A DNA stretch of 38,889 bases from Akkermansia muciniphila (GTDB lineage Bacteria; Verrucomicrobiota; Verrucomicrobiia; Verrucomicrobiales; V1-33): assembly GCA_945900785.1 (NCBI GenBank), contig CAMDJM010000046.1:1-38889 (forward strand), written 5' to 3'. Position numbers and translations under genes: made by a program. Positions 24,315 through 35,665 of this stretch are shown here, piece by piece; within the stretch, counting starts at the first letter, position 1, and every line of letters starts with the position of its first letter. The notes under the pieces were generated by a model. That model did no database searches. It saw only the letters and a program-made list of their open reading frames with translations, and was not told the DNA's origin.

Positions 24315-27260
24315 CTATTTGGTGAAGGCTTCATCAAGATTGAGGATGGTGCTGGCCACCTGGGTCAGGGCGGCAGTCCCGGCATCCGGACCGGCTTTAG
24401 CAGAGAGCAGGGGGTCAGCCGTGTAGGTGGCTTTGGCCGTTTCGAACAGGGTCGTCAGGCGCGCGATGTCAGCGGCGCGTGGCTCCCGGGCCGTGACACA
24501 GCGCAGCGCCCAGGCAATGCGGGCCTCGGTGTCTCCGGCGGCGGCCATCATGCGCCTGGCCAGGGCCTGAGCGGCTTCAAAATAGACCGGATCATTCAGC
24601 GTCACCAAGGCCTGCAGAGGGGTGTTGGTGACAATGCGGCGGGCGGAGCACACCTCGCGGCTGGCGGCATCGAAGGTCATGAAACTTGGATAGGGGCTGG
24701 TGCGCCGCCAGTAGGTGTAGAGGGCACGCCGGTAGCGGTCCGGGCCCTCAGGCGTGATCCATGCAGAGCCGTTGTAGACCACCTGCCACACGCCATCCGG
24801 CTGCGGCGGCATGACCGGGGCACCACCGGTTTGCCGGCTGAGCAGCCCGGATGCGGCGAGCGCCTGGTCGCGCACCATTTCTGCCGTGAGGCGGGTGCGC
24901 GGTCCGCGGCCCAGCAAATGATTGTGAGGGTCCCGGGCCAACTGGGCAGGCGAAGTGCGGTGATCCTGACGGTAGGTGGAGGAGAGCACCAGCTCGCGCA
25001 GCAGGGCTTTGAAGCTCCAGCCTTGTTCCTGTTGAAACCGCAACGCGAGAAAGTCCAGCAGGGCCGGGTGGGAGGGCGGCAGGCCGGTGGAGCCAAAGTC
25101 TTCCAAGGTCCCGATGATGCCGGTGCCGAAGAGTTCCGCCCAGAGGCGGTTCACGATGACCCGGGCAGAGAGGGGATTTTCCGGACTCACCAGCCAACGG
25201 GCCAACGCCAGCCGGTCCGCCGGTCCCGGCGGGAGCTGTGGCAGGATGGCGGGGGTGCCACCTTGGACAACCTTGTCTTTGGCGAGGAAATTGCCGCGGA
25301 GGAAGACCCGCGTCTCGCGCCGGGCTTCAGGAGGGCGTTCCTGCATTACCAGACTGCTGGCACTGGGGATGGCTTCCCGTTTCCGGCGCGCCTCTGCGAG
25401 GCGGTTTTGCAGCCCGCTCCGTTCCGGATCATTGGCCAGCCGCGTCCATGCCGGATCCAGGGAAGCTCCTATCTTAAAATGGTGTATAATAGCTCCTTTG
25501 GTCTCGGCGTCGAAGATTTCGTGTTTCAGTTGCAGGCGGAGCACCGCCCCCGGAGGCACCTGCACGGGCTGCTGCGGCACAAAAACGAGCCAGCGCGGGC
25601 CCAACAAGGCAGGAAAAGCCCCACCGCCGCCCGGGCCGGCGGTCAGGCTTTCCTCCGGATCAAAGGGGCCGGTGAGCGTGTCTGCATACACCGCATGGAA
25701 TCCGATGCGCTGCACACCGGGGGGCAAAGCGTTGGGGTCGCCCGTTTTGCCGTCCCCGCCAGCCTCCTGACCGGGCGCTCCGGATTTGATTTTCCCTGCT
25801 TCCAGCCGGGCGGCCGCCCTTTTGACCGGGTCTTCGAGTTCCATCCACAGATGGCCGAGCACCGCGCCAAGCTCCGGCCACTGTTTCGGGTCGTCCTTTT
25901 GCGGCAGCAGGTCGATCCTCAGGGCAGTGAACGCGGTTTGCGGGGGAAGCTGGATCGTATAGAGCGCCCCGTTAGGCACGGTCCCTCCGACGCGGACTTC
26001 ATTTTCAGCGATGATGAATCTGGCATCCTCCGGGCCCTTGATGCCAACTGGCGGCAGCGGAGTCCATGGGGTGGTGGCGGCATCTGCCGTGGCATTCAAT
26101 TTCAGGCGCAGCGATGCGATTTCGTCATCCAGCGCCTCGGCTTCGGAATATTTCCCCGGCTCAAAGGGCACTTTGACCCGGGGAAAATCGTCGCCCAGGT
26201 CGGCATCTTCCGTGCTGTTAAAAATGGCCAGGAAACGATAGTAATCGTCGTGCCTGAAGGAATCGTAGGGATGGGAATGGCACTGCACACAGCCAAAGGT
26301 GGTGCCTTGCCAGACGGTCCAGGTGGTATTCACCCGGTCAATTACGGCATGAAGACGGAACTCCTCATCGTTGGTGCCGCCCTCGGTATTGGTCTGCGTA
26401 TTGCGGTGGAATCCTGTGGCAACCCGGTCATCGATTGAAGCGTCAGGCATTAGGTCTCCCGCGAGCTGTTTCACCGTGAACTGATCATAGGGCATCCCGG
26501 CATTGAAGGCGCGGATCACCCAATCCCGCCAGGGCCAGATTTCCCTGCCATTGTCCTTCTCATACCCCTGGGTGTCCGCATAACGGGCCAGATCCATCCA
26601 CATCCCAGCCCAGCGCTCGCCAAAGTGAGGCGATGCCAGCAGACGGTCCACGGTTTTTTCATAGGAAGGCCCCCGCTCAAAATCCGCCAGCTCTTGCGGG
26701 GATGGCGGCAGACCGGTGAGGTCGAGGGTGGCGCGCCGCAGCCATTGGGCAGGTTCTGCGGCCTTGGATGGCGCGAGATTTTCCGACTCCAGTTTTGCCA
26801 GGATAAACCGGTCGGTATCGTTCACGGGCCATGCGGCATTTTTCACCGCCGGCACTGGCTGGGGCTGTGGTTTTACGAACGCCCAGTGATCGCCCCACCT
26901 GGCCCCTTCCGCGATCCACTGGCGCAGCAGCGCAATCTCCGCCGCCGGGAGCGGTTTCCCCCCGCCATGGTCCTGCGGCGGCATCTGTTCCTCAGCATCC
27001 CTGGAAAGCACCCGCCTGATAACCTCAGAGCCGTCAGGATTTCCAGGAAGGATGGTTCTGGCACCCGACTTGCCCTCCCCCAGCGCCAGCTCCTGGTAAA
27101 CGAAGGAAATCCCACCCGCCTGCTTCACCCCGCCATGGCACCCCGTGCAGTTCCGGTTCAAAATCGGTCGGATGTCACGGTTAAAGTCCGTCTCCGCACG
27201 GGCGGAGGCTCCCAAGGCAAGGGCAGCGGCCAGTTGGATCAATGGGTAAAGGCGGGACAT
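24315..27260 (-). CDS. PSCyt1-DUF1549-DUF1553 secreted cytochrome-like protein
   Basis: 981 residues with a signal peptide (about 1-22). PSCyt1 carries C38-T-G-C41-H42 near the N-terminus. DUF1549 (about 145-370) has WAVNDTDRFI-type start, the LDLTGLPPSP block, HFGERWAGMWMDLARYADT and C324-V-Q-C327-H328, a second CxxCH. DUF1553 occupies about 690-970 (NPLSARVIVNRLWAELFGTGI, EDFGSTG, and FDAASREVCSARRIVTNTPLQALVTLND). A variable beta-rich insert lies between them. Such proteins pair with DUF1501 partners and are very abundant in Planctomycetes and Verrucomicrobia; exact function is unknown, with surface redox or polysaccharide processing proposed. First gene of the tight pair. Confidence 0.93.
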   Translation of the reverse strand: MSRLYPLIQLAAALALGASARAETDFNRDIRPILNRNCTGCHGGVKQAGGISFVYQELALGEGKSGARTILPGNPDGSEVIRRVLSRDAEEQMPPQDHGGGKPLPAAEIALLRQWIAEGARWGDHWAFVKPQPQPVPAVKNAAWPVNDTDRFILAKLESENLAPSKAAEPAQWLRRATLDLTGLPPSPQELADFERGPSYEKTVDRLLASPHFGERWAGMWMDLARYADTQGYEKDNGREIWPWRDWVIRAFNAGMPYDQFTVKQLAGDLMPDASIDDRVATGFHRNTQTNTEGGTNDEEFRLHAVIDRVNTTWTVWQGTTFGCVQCHSHPYDSFRHDDYYRFLAIFNSTEDADLGDDFPRVKVPFEPGKYSEAEALDDEIASLRLKLNATADAATTPWTPLPPVGIKGPEDARFIIAENEVRVGGTVPNGALYTIQLPPQTAFTALRIDLLPQKDDPKQWPELGAVLGHLWMELEDPVKRAAARLEAGKIKSGAPGQEAGGDGKTGDPNALPPGVQRIGFHAVYADTLTGPFDPEESLTAGPGGGGAFPALLGPRWLVFVPQQPVQVPPGAVLRLQLKHEIFDAETKGAIIHHFKIGASLDPAWTRLANDPERSGLQNRLAEARRKREAIPSASSLVMQERPPEARRETRVFLRGNFLAKDKVVQGGTPAILPQLPPGPADRLALARWLVSPENPLSARVIVNRLWAELFGTGIIGTLEDFGSTGLPPSHPALLDFLALRFQQEQGWSFKALLRELVLSSTYRQDHRTSPAQLARDPHNHLLGRGPRTRLTAEMVRDQALAASGLLSRQTGGAPVMPPQPDGVWQVVYNGSAWITPEGPDRYRRALYTYWRRTSPYPSFMTFDAASREVCSARRIVTNTPLQALVTLNDPVYFEAAQALARRMMAAAGDTEARIAWALRCVTAREPRAADIARLTTLFETAKATYTADPLLSAKAGPDAGTAALTQVASTILNLDEAFTK

Positions 27261-27338
27261 TTGGATGATTGACAGGCATTGAAACGCACAAGGAGGCGGA
27301 GTGCTTTCTTCGTGGAGAACCCTTGAAGGCAGGCAGCG

Positions 27339-28580
27339 TCACGGCCAATCCGGCAGGGTTGCTTTTAAAATCGCTGAAATTGCCAGTTTTTCCTCCGGGG
27401 GCAGCTTCCGGGAGAGACGGTCCCGCCTGGCAGGATCCAACGCGGCCTGCAGGCGTTGCCGCACTCTGGATTTCATGCCGGGTTCCAGCCCCTGAAAGAC
27501 GGGGCTGTAAATCATATAGCTGCAGCGGTATTGCAGCAGGCGCTCCTTCAGATCCAGATCCCGCAGGGAGCGGCCAGCCGCGTCCGGTTTCCGGGTGGCC
27601 GCAAAATCCTGACGGAATGCCGGATCCCCCGCCACCCCGCCCGGAGGCAATGCGGCCTCATCTGCAAACAGCAAATACTGCACCAGCTTTTCGGCAGCCG
27701 TCTGCAATTCCTCCTCCTGCGCGGCTGTCAGGCTGCCGCCTCCCTGATGCACCGCCGCCCGGGCACGGTAACCGGCTTCCAAAGCTATGGTGATAAACCC
27801 GGCCTGATGCTCGTGCAGCAGGTGCGCCAACAGATCACTGGTGGCTGCCGGATAGCGCTCCACCTCAAAGGTTTCCCCAAAACCCAGGGGCGTGGTGGTC
27901 AATTTTCCGGCATACAGGGTTCCGGTCATGTTGCCGTGATGTCCCTGCCAACTGCCGGTTCCGGTCACCAGCCAGCCCCCCATCCGTTCGCTCAGGGGCA
28001 CCCCGTGGCCGAGCATTTCCTGCCGCCACGACATCAGACTCCCGCCGTTGGGCCCGGGAATGACGGAACTGAGCACCAGCCCGGGCACCCAACCGGAATC
28101 CGCCGCGCCATGGCAGTTCATGCAGCGGTTGGAGCGGTCGACATTCAGAGCCCCACCTGGCCTGCGCGGCACATCAAAAATGTAATAAATCCCTCCCAGG
28201 GCCGGATCCAGCGACACAATCTCGATCTGCCCACCCGGCACCCAGCCCACATACAGATCGTCCGTAAAATAAAGCGCCCGGGGATTCCGCGTGGAGATCA
28301 GGCTCAACTGGAGGCTGGTAGCAGAAAAAACCAGCATCTGCGAACTCGCCGGCACCTTGAGGGCCTGCAGCAGGCTGGAGACAAAGGCCTTTTCACTGCG
28401 GTGATCCAGCGGGATTTTTCCCGACGCGAGATCGTCCTTCATCAACGAGAAGCGGTCGGTCAGGGGACGGGTCCAATAATCATGAGGCGCGGCGGAAAAA
28501 TCCTGCCAGGGCTCGCGTTCCCCCCGGACAGGACCAGCAGCGGCAGCAATCAGAAAAAGCAGAAGAGTTCGGCACCACAT
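27339..28580 (-). CDS. Secreted CxxCH heme protein of unknown function
   Basis: 413 residues with a signal peptide (about 1-20, LLLFLIAAAAGPVRG). One heme-type site is seen: C153-M-N-C156-H157 in NRCMNCHGAADSGWVPG. The N-terminal region includes FSATSLQLSLISTRNPRALYF and DDLYVGWVPGG, which I recall from uncharacterised PVC-group proteins that also carry a central CxxCH. C-terminal to the heme site it has HHGNMTGTLYAG and an HEHQAGFITIALEAGYRAR helix. I do not know the reaction. It is transcribed toward the PSCyt1 gene and stops 79 bases before its start, so the three genes may form one unit, though each could have its own promoter. Confidence 0.75.
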   Translation of the reverse strand: MWCRTLLLFLIAAAAGPVRGEREPWQDFSAAPHDYWTRPLTDRFSLMKDDLASGKIPLDHRSEKAFVSSLLQALKVPASSQMLVFSATSLQLSLISTRNPRALYFTDDLYVGWVPGGQIEIVSLDPALGGIYYIFDVPRRPGGALNVDRSNRCMNCHGAADSGWVPGLVLSSVIPGPNGGSLMSWRQEMLGHGVPLSERMGGWLVTGTGSWQGHHGNMTGTLYAGKLTTTPLGFGETFEVERYPAATSDLLAHLLHEHQAGFITIALEAGYRARAAVHQGGGSLTAAQEEELQTAAEKLVQYLLFADEAALPPGGVAGDPAFRQDFAATRKPDAAGRSLRDLDLKERLLQYRCSYMIYSPVFQGLEPGMKSRVRQRLQAALDPARRDRLSRKLPPEEKLAISAILKATLPDWP

Positions 28581-28801
28581 ATGGATTTTAAAACGCCACG
28601 AAACGACGCAGCAGACAGGTTACGTTTGACGCAGGCTCCGGATTGCCAAGAAGAAAGTTTGCGGGGGCCAGCCTTCTCCTGCTGGATTTTTGTGAATTTC
28701 CGGGCCAAAGTGCCCGTCGCAGGCTGTGTTCCGGGATTTCTGCCCGCTGCAATCCTCTCTATCCAATTCCTGCACCCCATTTTTTAACCTGCCACCCCAC
28801 C

Positions 28802-29374
28802 ATGAAACCCCTCAAACTGCTCTGCTCCGCGCTGCTGCCCGTGCTCTGCCTCGCCTCCTGCGCGACCTCCTCTGTGGATCCTGCCATGCCTCCACCCCGG
28901 CCGCATGTCCCCCAGGTGACCATGCCCCTGCCCCAGAACCGCGATGAGCAGGCCCTGATTGGCGAAGTCGAAAACGCCCTGGAGCGGAATGGTCTGCGCC
29001 CTACTGAACGCAATGGCGTGGAATATCAATTGGTCTTTTCCGTGCTCCAGGGACCGGTGAATACGGATGTAACCCTCGACCTCATCCAAGGCCGGGAACG
29101 GGTGGTCCATGCTTTTGCCAGAGCCGGCGGACCTCTCAGTGTATTTAAAAAACAACAGGTGGTGCGCCAGGCCTTTGACAGGGCTCTTCAACAATTCGAG
29201 GCCCAACTACCCCGCACCGGCGGCGGGTCATCCGGTGGCGGATCGTATCAGGGCCAGTCCTGGGAAGCCCCCGTCCAGCCCTCCGGCCATCAAGCGCCCT
29301 ACGACAATCCCCGGCAGCCCTACGGGGGAGCCTATCAAGGCAGCCCGGGAAATCCGTATCCTTCCACCTACTGA
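28802..29374 (+). CDS. Small outer-membrane-type lipoprotein, hypothetical
   Basis: 190 residues from ATG 28802; the frame is open further upstream but the signal sequence fixes the start. The N-terminus is a clear lipoprotein signal, KLLCSALLPVLCLASC, with lipid-accepting C20. A compact domain follows (about 45-135: NRDEQALIGEVENALERNGL, then VEYQLVFSVLQGPVNTDVTLDLIQG), and the last 50 residues are Gly/Ser/Pro/Tyr/Gln-rich low complexity (GGGSYQGQSWE), likely disordered. No family recognised. It is divergent from the CxxCH gene across a 220-base gap that probably holds both promoters. Confidence 0.7.
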   Translation: MKPLKLLCSALLPVLCLASCATSSVDPAMPPPRPHVPQVTMPLPQNRDEQALIGEVENALERNGLRPTERNGVEYQLVFSVLQGPVNTDVTLDLIQGRERVVHAFARAGGPLSVFKKQQVVRQAFDRALQQFEAQLPRTGGGSSGGGSYQGQSWEAPVQPSGHQAPYDNPRQPYGGAYQGSPGNPYPSTY

Positions 29375-29530
29375 CGCCTGACTCCGGAGCCACCCGGATT
29401 CCCCAGGAGATCCCGGTTTCCGGGACAGGGGCGTTTTGGTGTGGCAGATGGGGAATCTTCCTGCCATTCCAGTGCAGAACAGTCCCGCAGCCTGCCTGCG
29501 GCGTAACTTTCCAGTCCCGCCATTTCCTGC

Positions 29531-32104
29531 ATGTTTCCTGATCTCACGTTAGCTTCCACTCTGGCCCGGGCAGCGTGGCGCGGTTGGCGGGCTAAGCCTT
29601 TGGCAACGGCGCTCAATGTCCTCGGACTCGCCATTGGGATCGCGGTTTACCTGGCGGTTCAAATCGTCAACCACAGCGCTACCCAATCCTTCCATGCCGG
29701 GATCGAACTCGTGGCTGGGCGTAGTGACCTCGAGATCACCGCCCTCGACCGGCTTGATGAAACCATCCTGCAAAAGCTCAACGGCCAGCCCGGCATTGCC
29801 GCCGTCACGCCCATCCTGGAAGGCTACGCCACCCTGCCAGACCACCCTGGGGAATACCTGCGCCTCATCGGCACCGATCCCTTCAGCGCCGGCCCTTTCT
29901 TTGCCGCCGCCGGGGAAGGAGCCGCCACAGCCTGGGAAGGCCACACCGAAAGCTGGCTCGCCCGGCCTGCTTCCCTCGTCGTCAATGCTGCCTGGGCGGC
30001 CCGGCTGCAGTTGAGTCAGGACGCCTCTCTCCTCCTGACCCTGAATGGCCGGACGGTCCCCGTGCATATCGCCGGCACCTTCCCTGCCCCGGAAGGTCGC
30101 ACGGATTCCCTGCGCACCGCCTTTCTCGATATCGGTTGGGCTCAGGAACTCCTCCACCAGCCCGGCTATTTGAGCAGCATTCAGATCATCACGACCGATC
30201 CCGCCCAGGCCCCGGCTCTGGCTGCCAGCATCCAAGCCCAGCTGCCGCCTGGCACCCACGTCCAGCCCCCGGCCCAGCGGAACCGCCAGGTCAGCCTGAT
30301 GCTTCAGGGATTTCAACTGAACCTGACGGCGCTGAGCATGGTCTCGCTCCTGGTTGGGGTTTTTCTGATTGGCAATACCATCGCTGCGTCCGTAGTCAGA
30401 CAGCGGCGGGAAATCGGCGTCCTCCGCGCCATCGGAGCCTCCCGCACCCAGGTCCGCACCCTGTTCCTGACAGAAGCCGCCTTCTCGGCCCTGCTGGGAG
30501 GCTTGCTTGGCATCCCTCTCGCCCGCCTCATCGCAGCAGGCTTGCTGGACGGCGTCTCCAAAACCATCTCCGCCCACTACGTCCTCCTCAGCATTGATAA
30601 AACCTGGGTCTCGCCCGTCCACATTTTCCAGGCCGTCCTCTGCGGGCTGGGAGCCGCCTTGGCCGGCGCATGGCTCCCCGCCCGCGAAGCCTCTGCGGTT
30701 GATCCCGTCGCGGTGCTCCGGTGCGGCCGGAATCTGGAACCGCGTCCCGTCAAATGGTGGAAGCCACTGGGTCCAGCCCTGATTTTTCTAACTCTGGCGC
30801 TGGCCCTCTCGCTGCAATCCCTTGGCAGGGGCCCCGCCTGGCTGAGTTTTGCCTCCTGCCTCATGCTGGTGCTGGGCTTTGTCATGCTGGCCCGCCCCGC
30901 CGCTGCCGGCACCGCATGGCTGGCCGGGCGTTTCGCCCGCGCCGTCTCCGGCCTCCTCCTCTTCCGCATGGGAGCCGCCCACCTTGCCAGGGCCCTGCAC
31001 CGCGCCATCCCCGTCATCGCGGCTCTCCTCACCTCCGTCGCCATGGTCCTGGGCGTCACGATCATGATCCATTCCTTCCGGGGCACCCTCAGCCTTTGGG
31101 TCGACTCCACCCTGAAGGCCGATCTCTATATCGCCCCGGCGGCGAACGAAGTCATCAAACGCAGCGCCACCCTGCCTGATACCCTGGCTACCGCCTTGCA
31201 AAACGATCCCCGGATTTCCCATCTCGAAACCCTCCGCGAAGACCGCACGGCCCTGCCCGATGGCAGCGAATACACCCTGCGGGCCGTGAATCGCGATGCG
31301 GCCCACCCGCTGGACTTTGTCGAAGGCGACCCGCAGGCCCAGGACAATCTCTGGCGCCAGCCCTATCATCTGGCCGCCAGCGAAGTTCTCGCCAACCGCC
31401 AGCACTGGCAAGCCGGGCAAACCATCACCCTGACCACCCCGTCCGGTCCCGTGCCCTTCATCATCGCCGGTATATTCCATGACTATGCCGATGACCAGGG
31501 CTGCTTCTACATCACGCGCGAAAACTACGCCCGGACCTGGCCAGGCACCGGCCTTCACGCCATCGCCGTCTTTCTCAAGGATCCCGCAGCCGCTCCGGCC
31601 CTCGAAGCTTCGCTGCGCCGCGAATTCAACACCGCTGGCAGCCTGTCCATCTATCTCAATCAAGCCCTGCGCACCCGGGTCTTTGAAATCTTCGATCAGA
31701 CCTTCGCTGTGACGGAACTCCTCCGCGTCATCGCCATCGCCGTCGCGCTCCTCGGCATCACCCTTGCCCTCAGCACCCTTGTCGCCGAGCGCGCCTGGGA
31801 CATTGCGGCCCTGAGGAGCATCGGGGCCAGCCGGGGACAAATCGCCGCCATCCATCTCAGCGAAGCTGGCCTGATTGGCCTGGTCAGCGCCCTCCTCGGC
31901 ATGGCCTGCGGACTGGTCCTCAGCATGATCCTCACCTGGGTCGTCAATAAGGCTTTCTTCGGCTGGACAGTGCGCTACGACGTCCCCTGGCTCGAGTGGG
32001 CCCTGACACCTTTCTGGGTCATTCCCACCGCGCTCATCGCCGGCCTGCTCCCGGCGTGGAAAGCCGCCAGCACCAATCTTTCCGCCGCCCTGCGGAGCGA
32101 ATAG
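29531..32104 (+). CDS. FtsX/MacB-type ABC transporter permease with two permease units
   Basis: 857 residues. The first membrane segment is at about 25-48 (LATALNVLGLAIGIAVYLAVQ), followed by a large periplasmic domain. The first FtsX unit then starts near 265 (LNLTALSMVSLLVGVFLIGNTIAASVVRQ and REIGVLRAIGASRTQVRTLFLTEA). A second half begins near 480 with another membrane segment, periplasmic domain and FtsX unit ending near 850 (AWDIAALRSIGASRGQIAAIHLSEAGLIG). The tandem layout resembles YbbP-type permeases that work with a LolD/MacB-like ATPase to move lipids, lipoproteins or drugs. No ATPase gene adjoins in this window. Its 3' end is convergent with rpoD, 98 bases apart. Confidence 0.88.
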   Translation: MFPDLTLASTLARAAWRGWRAKPLATALNVLGLAIGIAVYLAVQIVNHSATQSFHAGIELVAGRSDLEITALDRLDETILQKLNGQPGIAAVTPILEGYATLPDHPGEYLRLIGTDPFSAGPFFAAAGEGAATAWEGHTESWLARPASLVVNAAWAARLQLSQDASLLLTLNGRTVPVHIAGTFPAPEGRTDSLRTAFLDIGWAQELLHQPGYLSSIQIITTDPAQAPALAASIQAQLPPGTHVQPPAQRNRQVSLMLQGFQLNLTALSMVSLLVGVFLIGNTIAASVVRQRREIGVLRAIGASRTQVRTLFLTEAAFSALLGGLLGIPLARLIAAGLLDGVSKTISAHYVLLSIDKTWVSPVHIFQAVLCGLGAALAGAWLPAREASAVDPVAVLRCGRNLEPRPVKWWKPLGPALIFLTLALALSLQSLGRGPAWLSFASCLMLVLGFVMLARPAAAGTAWLAGRFARAVSGLLLFRMGAAHLARALHRAIPVIAALLTSVAMVLGVTIMIHSFRGTLSLWVDSTLKADLYIAPAANEVIKRSATLPDTLATALQNDPRISHLETLREDRTALPDGSEYTLRAVNRDAAHPLDFVEGDPQAQDNLWRQPYHLAASEVLANRQHWQAGQTITLTTPSGPVPFIIAGIFHDYADDQGCFYITRENYARTWPGTGLHAIAVFLKDPAAAPALEASLRREFNTAGSLSIYLNQALRTRVFEIFDQTFAVTELLRVIAIAVALLGITLALSTLVAERAWDIAALRSIGASRGQIAAIHLSEAGLIGLVSALLGMACGLVLSMILTWVVNKAFFGWTVRYDVPWLEWALTPFWVIPTALIAGLLPAWKAASTNLSAALRSE

Positions 32105-32202
32105 CCCATTTTCTGCCCTGCTGGCATCCCTCCAGTGACCCGCCTTCCCGATGGCAAAAAGTGGACGGACGGGCCAAGCGCCCGGATATGATTGCTGACC
32201 GT

Positions 32203-33993
<1,791 letters not shown>

Positions 33994-34297
33994 GAGAACC
34001 GGAGGGGGAGAGTGCGGGACGTTAAAGCAGAATCCTCCGGTAGGACGGCGGGCTGGTCAAGAAAATCCTTATTGAGCGATAGAAGATGAAATCGGTGGCA
34101 GGGCAGAACGGGACAGATGCCTTGACCATCCTCCATGGGCAATCCGGGTAACGCCAGCGCTTATCGCGCCAGCAGCGCCGGTATTGGAGCCGATTACGCG
34201 GCCGCCGCTTTGGGGGTTGCAAGAATGGCGGCTTGACCCCCCGGAAGTGCCGCCTAGGCTAAATTTTACCCGATTCCCCGCCCCCGGCAATTTTACC
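33994..34297. other. Intergenic region between divergent rpoD and lpxC-fabZ
   Basis: This 304-base region must hold promoters for both genes. On the minus strand a TTGACC lies about 60 bases before rpoD (near 34050) but without a convincing -10. On the plus strand TTGACC occurs near 34120 and again at 34233. No hairpin, leader ORF or riboswitch-like structure is obvious. Confidence 0.45.
34233..34260 (+). promoter_or_regulatory. Candidate promoter of lpxC-fabZ
   Basis: TTGACC (34233-34238) and TAGGCT (34255-34260) are separated by 16 bases and lie 37 bases before the chosen start. The -35 is good, the -10 only fair, so this is tentative. Confidence 0.3.
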
Positions 34298-35605
34298 ATG
34301 GAATATCAGCACACGCTGGCAAAACCCGCCACGCTCACCGGCACCTCCCTTCACACTGGGGAAGCCGTCACTCTCACCATGACTCCCGCCCCTGTCGGGC
34401 ACGGGATAAAATTCCGGCGCATGGACTTGGAGGATCAGCCTTTCATTTCCGCCAGCGTGGATAAAGTGCAGATGGTCGAACGCGCCACGACATTGGCGGA
34501 GGGCAGCGTAAAGGTCCACACCGTGGAGCACGTCATCAGCGCCCTCGCCGGCATGGGCGTGGACAATGCCCTGATCGAAATGGACGCCAACGAGCCGCCG
34601 ATCGGCGATGGCTCCGCCCGCGCCTACGTGGAATGCATCAAGAAGGCCGGCATCGTCGCCCAGGACGCTCCGCGCGGCGTTTATGAAGTGCGCGAGCCGA
34701 TCTCCATTGAGACGAAAAACGGCAGCATGCTCATCGTCGTCCCGGACAAAAAATTCCGCATCTCCTGCACCCAGGTCGGACCCGACGGACGCCTCACGCA
34801 GTATTACAGCACCGAAATCACTCCCGAGATTTACGAAAAGGAAATCGCTCCCGCCCGGACCTTTGTCTTTTATGAAGACGTCAAAGGCCTGCTCGATAAA
34901 GGCCTCATCAAAGGCGGCAGCCTCGAAAACGCCATTGTGATCCGCGATGAAAGCGTGATGAGCAAGGAGCCCCTGCGCTTCAAGGACGAGTTCGTCCGGC
35001 ACAAGATTCTGGACATCATTGGCGATCTCATGCTCTGCGGAAAACGCATCATGGGCCACGTCATTGCCATCAAACCCGGCCATGGTCCCAACACCGAAAT
35101 GGCCCGCCGTCTCAAGCAGGACTACAGCCGCATGCTCAGCATGGTCCCGCCCGTCAGCATCCCCAGCGGCGAAGCCGTCATGGATATCAATGAGGTGATG
35201 AATATCCTGCCTCACCGTTATCCTTTTCTCATGGTGGACCGCATCGTCGGCTTTGAAGGCGAGAACAAATGCACCGGCGTCAAATGCGTCACCATCAACG
35301 AGCCCTTCTTCCAGGGCCACTTCCCCGGCCACCCCGTCATGCCCGGCGTTCTGCAGGTGGAAGCCATGGCCCAAGTCGCCAGCATCCTCATGCTGCGCCG
35401 TCCGGAGAATCAGGGAAAGATCGGTTATTTCATGAGTGCCAACGAAGTGAAATTCCGCAAGCCGGTCATGCCCGGCGACACCCTGTTCATCGAAGCCGAG
35501 ATCCTTAAAGTAAAACGCAGCATCGGCGTCGCCCGCGCCCGCTGCATCGTGAACCACGAAACCGTCAGCGAAGGCGAACTGATGTTCAGCCTGCTGGACC
35601 GGTAG
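34298..35605 (+). CDS. lpxC-fabZ: LpxC-FabZ fusion: UDP-acyl-GlcNAc deacetylase and hydroxyacyl-ACP dehydratase
   Basis: 435 residues. Residues 1-280 are LpxC, the zinc deacetylase that commits to lipid A synthesis: metal and catalytic residues are visible in H74-T-V-E-H78, H235-K-I-L-D239 and H262 (GHGPN). Residues 295-435 are FabZ, a hot-dog fold dehydratase acting on 3-hydroxyacyl-ACP: catalytic H306 in LPHRYPFLMVDRI and E355 in PGVLQVEAMAQ. The fusion occurs in Bacteroidetes and several PVC lineages, and joins two enzymes that compete for the same hydroxyacyl-ACP pool. ATG 34298 is chosen as it begins the LpxC motif; the open frame upstream (to 34184) is not family-like. lpxA follows. Confidence 0.95.
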   Translation: MEYQHTLAKPATLTGTSLHTGEAVTLTMTPAPVGHGIKFRRMDLEDQPFISASVDKVQMVERATTLAEGSVKVHTVEHVISALAGMGVDNALIEMDANEPPIGDGSARAYVECIKKAGIVAQDAPRGVYEVREPISIETKNGSMLIVVPDKKFRISCTQVGPDGRLTQYYSTEITPEIYEKEIAPARTFVFYEDVKGLLDKGLIKGGSLENAIVIRDESVMSKEPLRFKDEFVRHKILDIIGDLMLCGKRIMGHVIAIKPGHGPNTEMARRLKQDYSRMLSMVPPVSIPSGEAVMDINEVMNILPHRYPFLMVDRIVGFEGENKCTGVKCVTINEPFFQGHFPGHPVMPGVLQVEAMAQVASILMLRRPENQGKIGYFMSANEVKFRKPVMPGDTLFIEAEILKVKRSIGVARARCIVNHETVSEGELMFSLLDR

Positions 35606-35665
35606 GTTTGTGAACCACGGATGGACACGGATTGACACAGAGATTACAGACCTAATGATCAACGC

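Noticed and set aside
24111-26438. 775-codon open frame on the plus strand
   Set aside because: It lies opposite DUF1501 and the PSCyt1/DUF1549/DUF1553 gene, both clearly real. No motif is seen in the product.
27261-27338. Intrinsic terminator between the CxxCH gene and the PSCyt1 gene
   Set aside because: No stable hairpin followed by a T-tract is visible; the gap is too short and unstructured to call.
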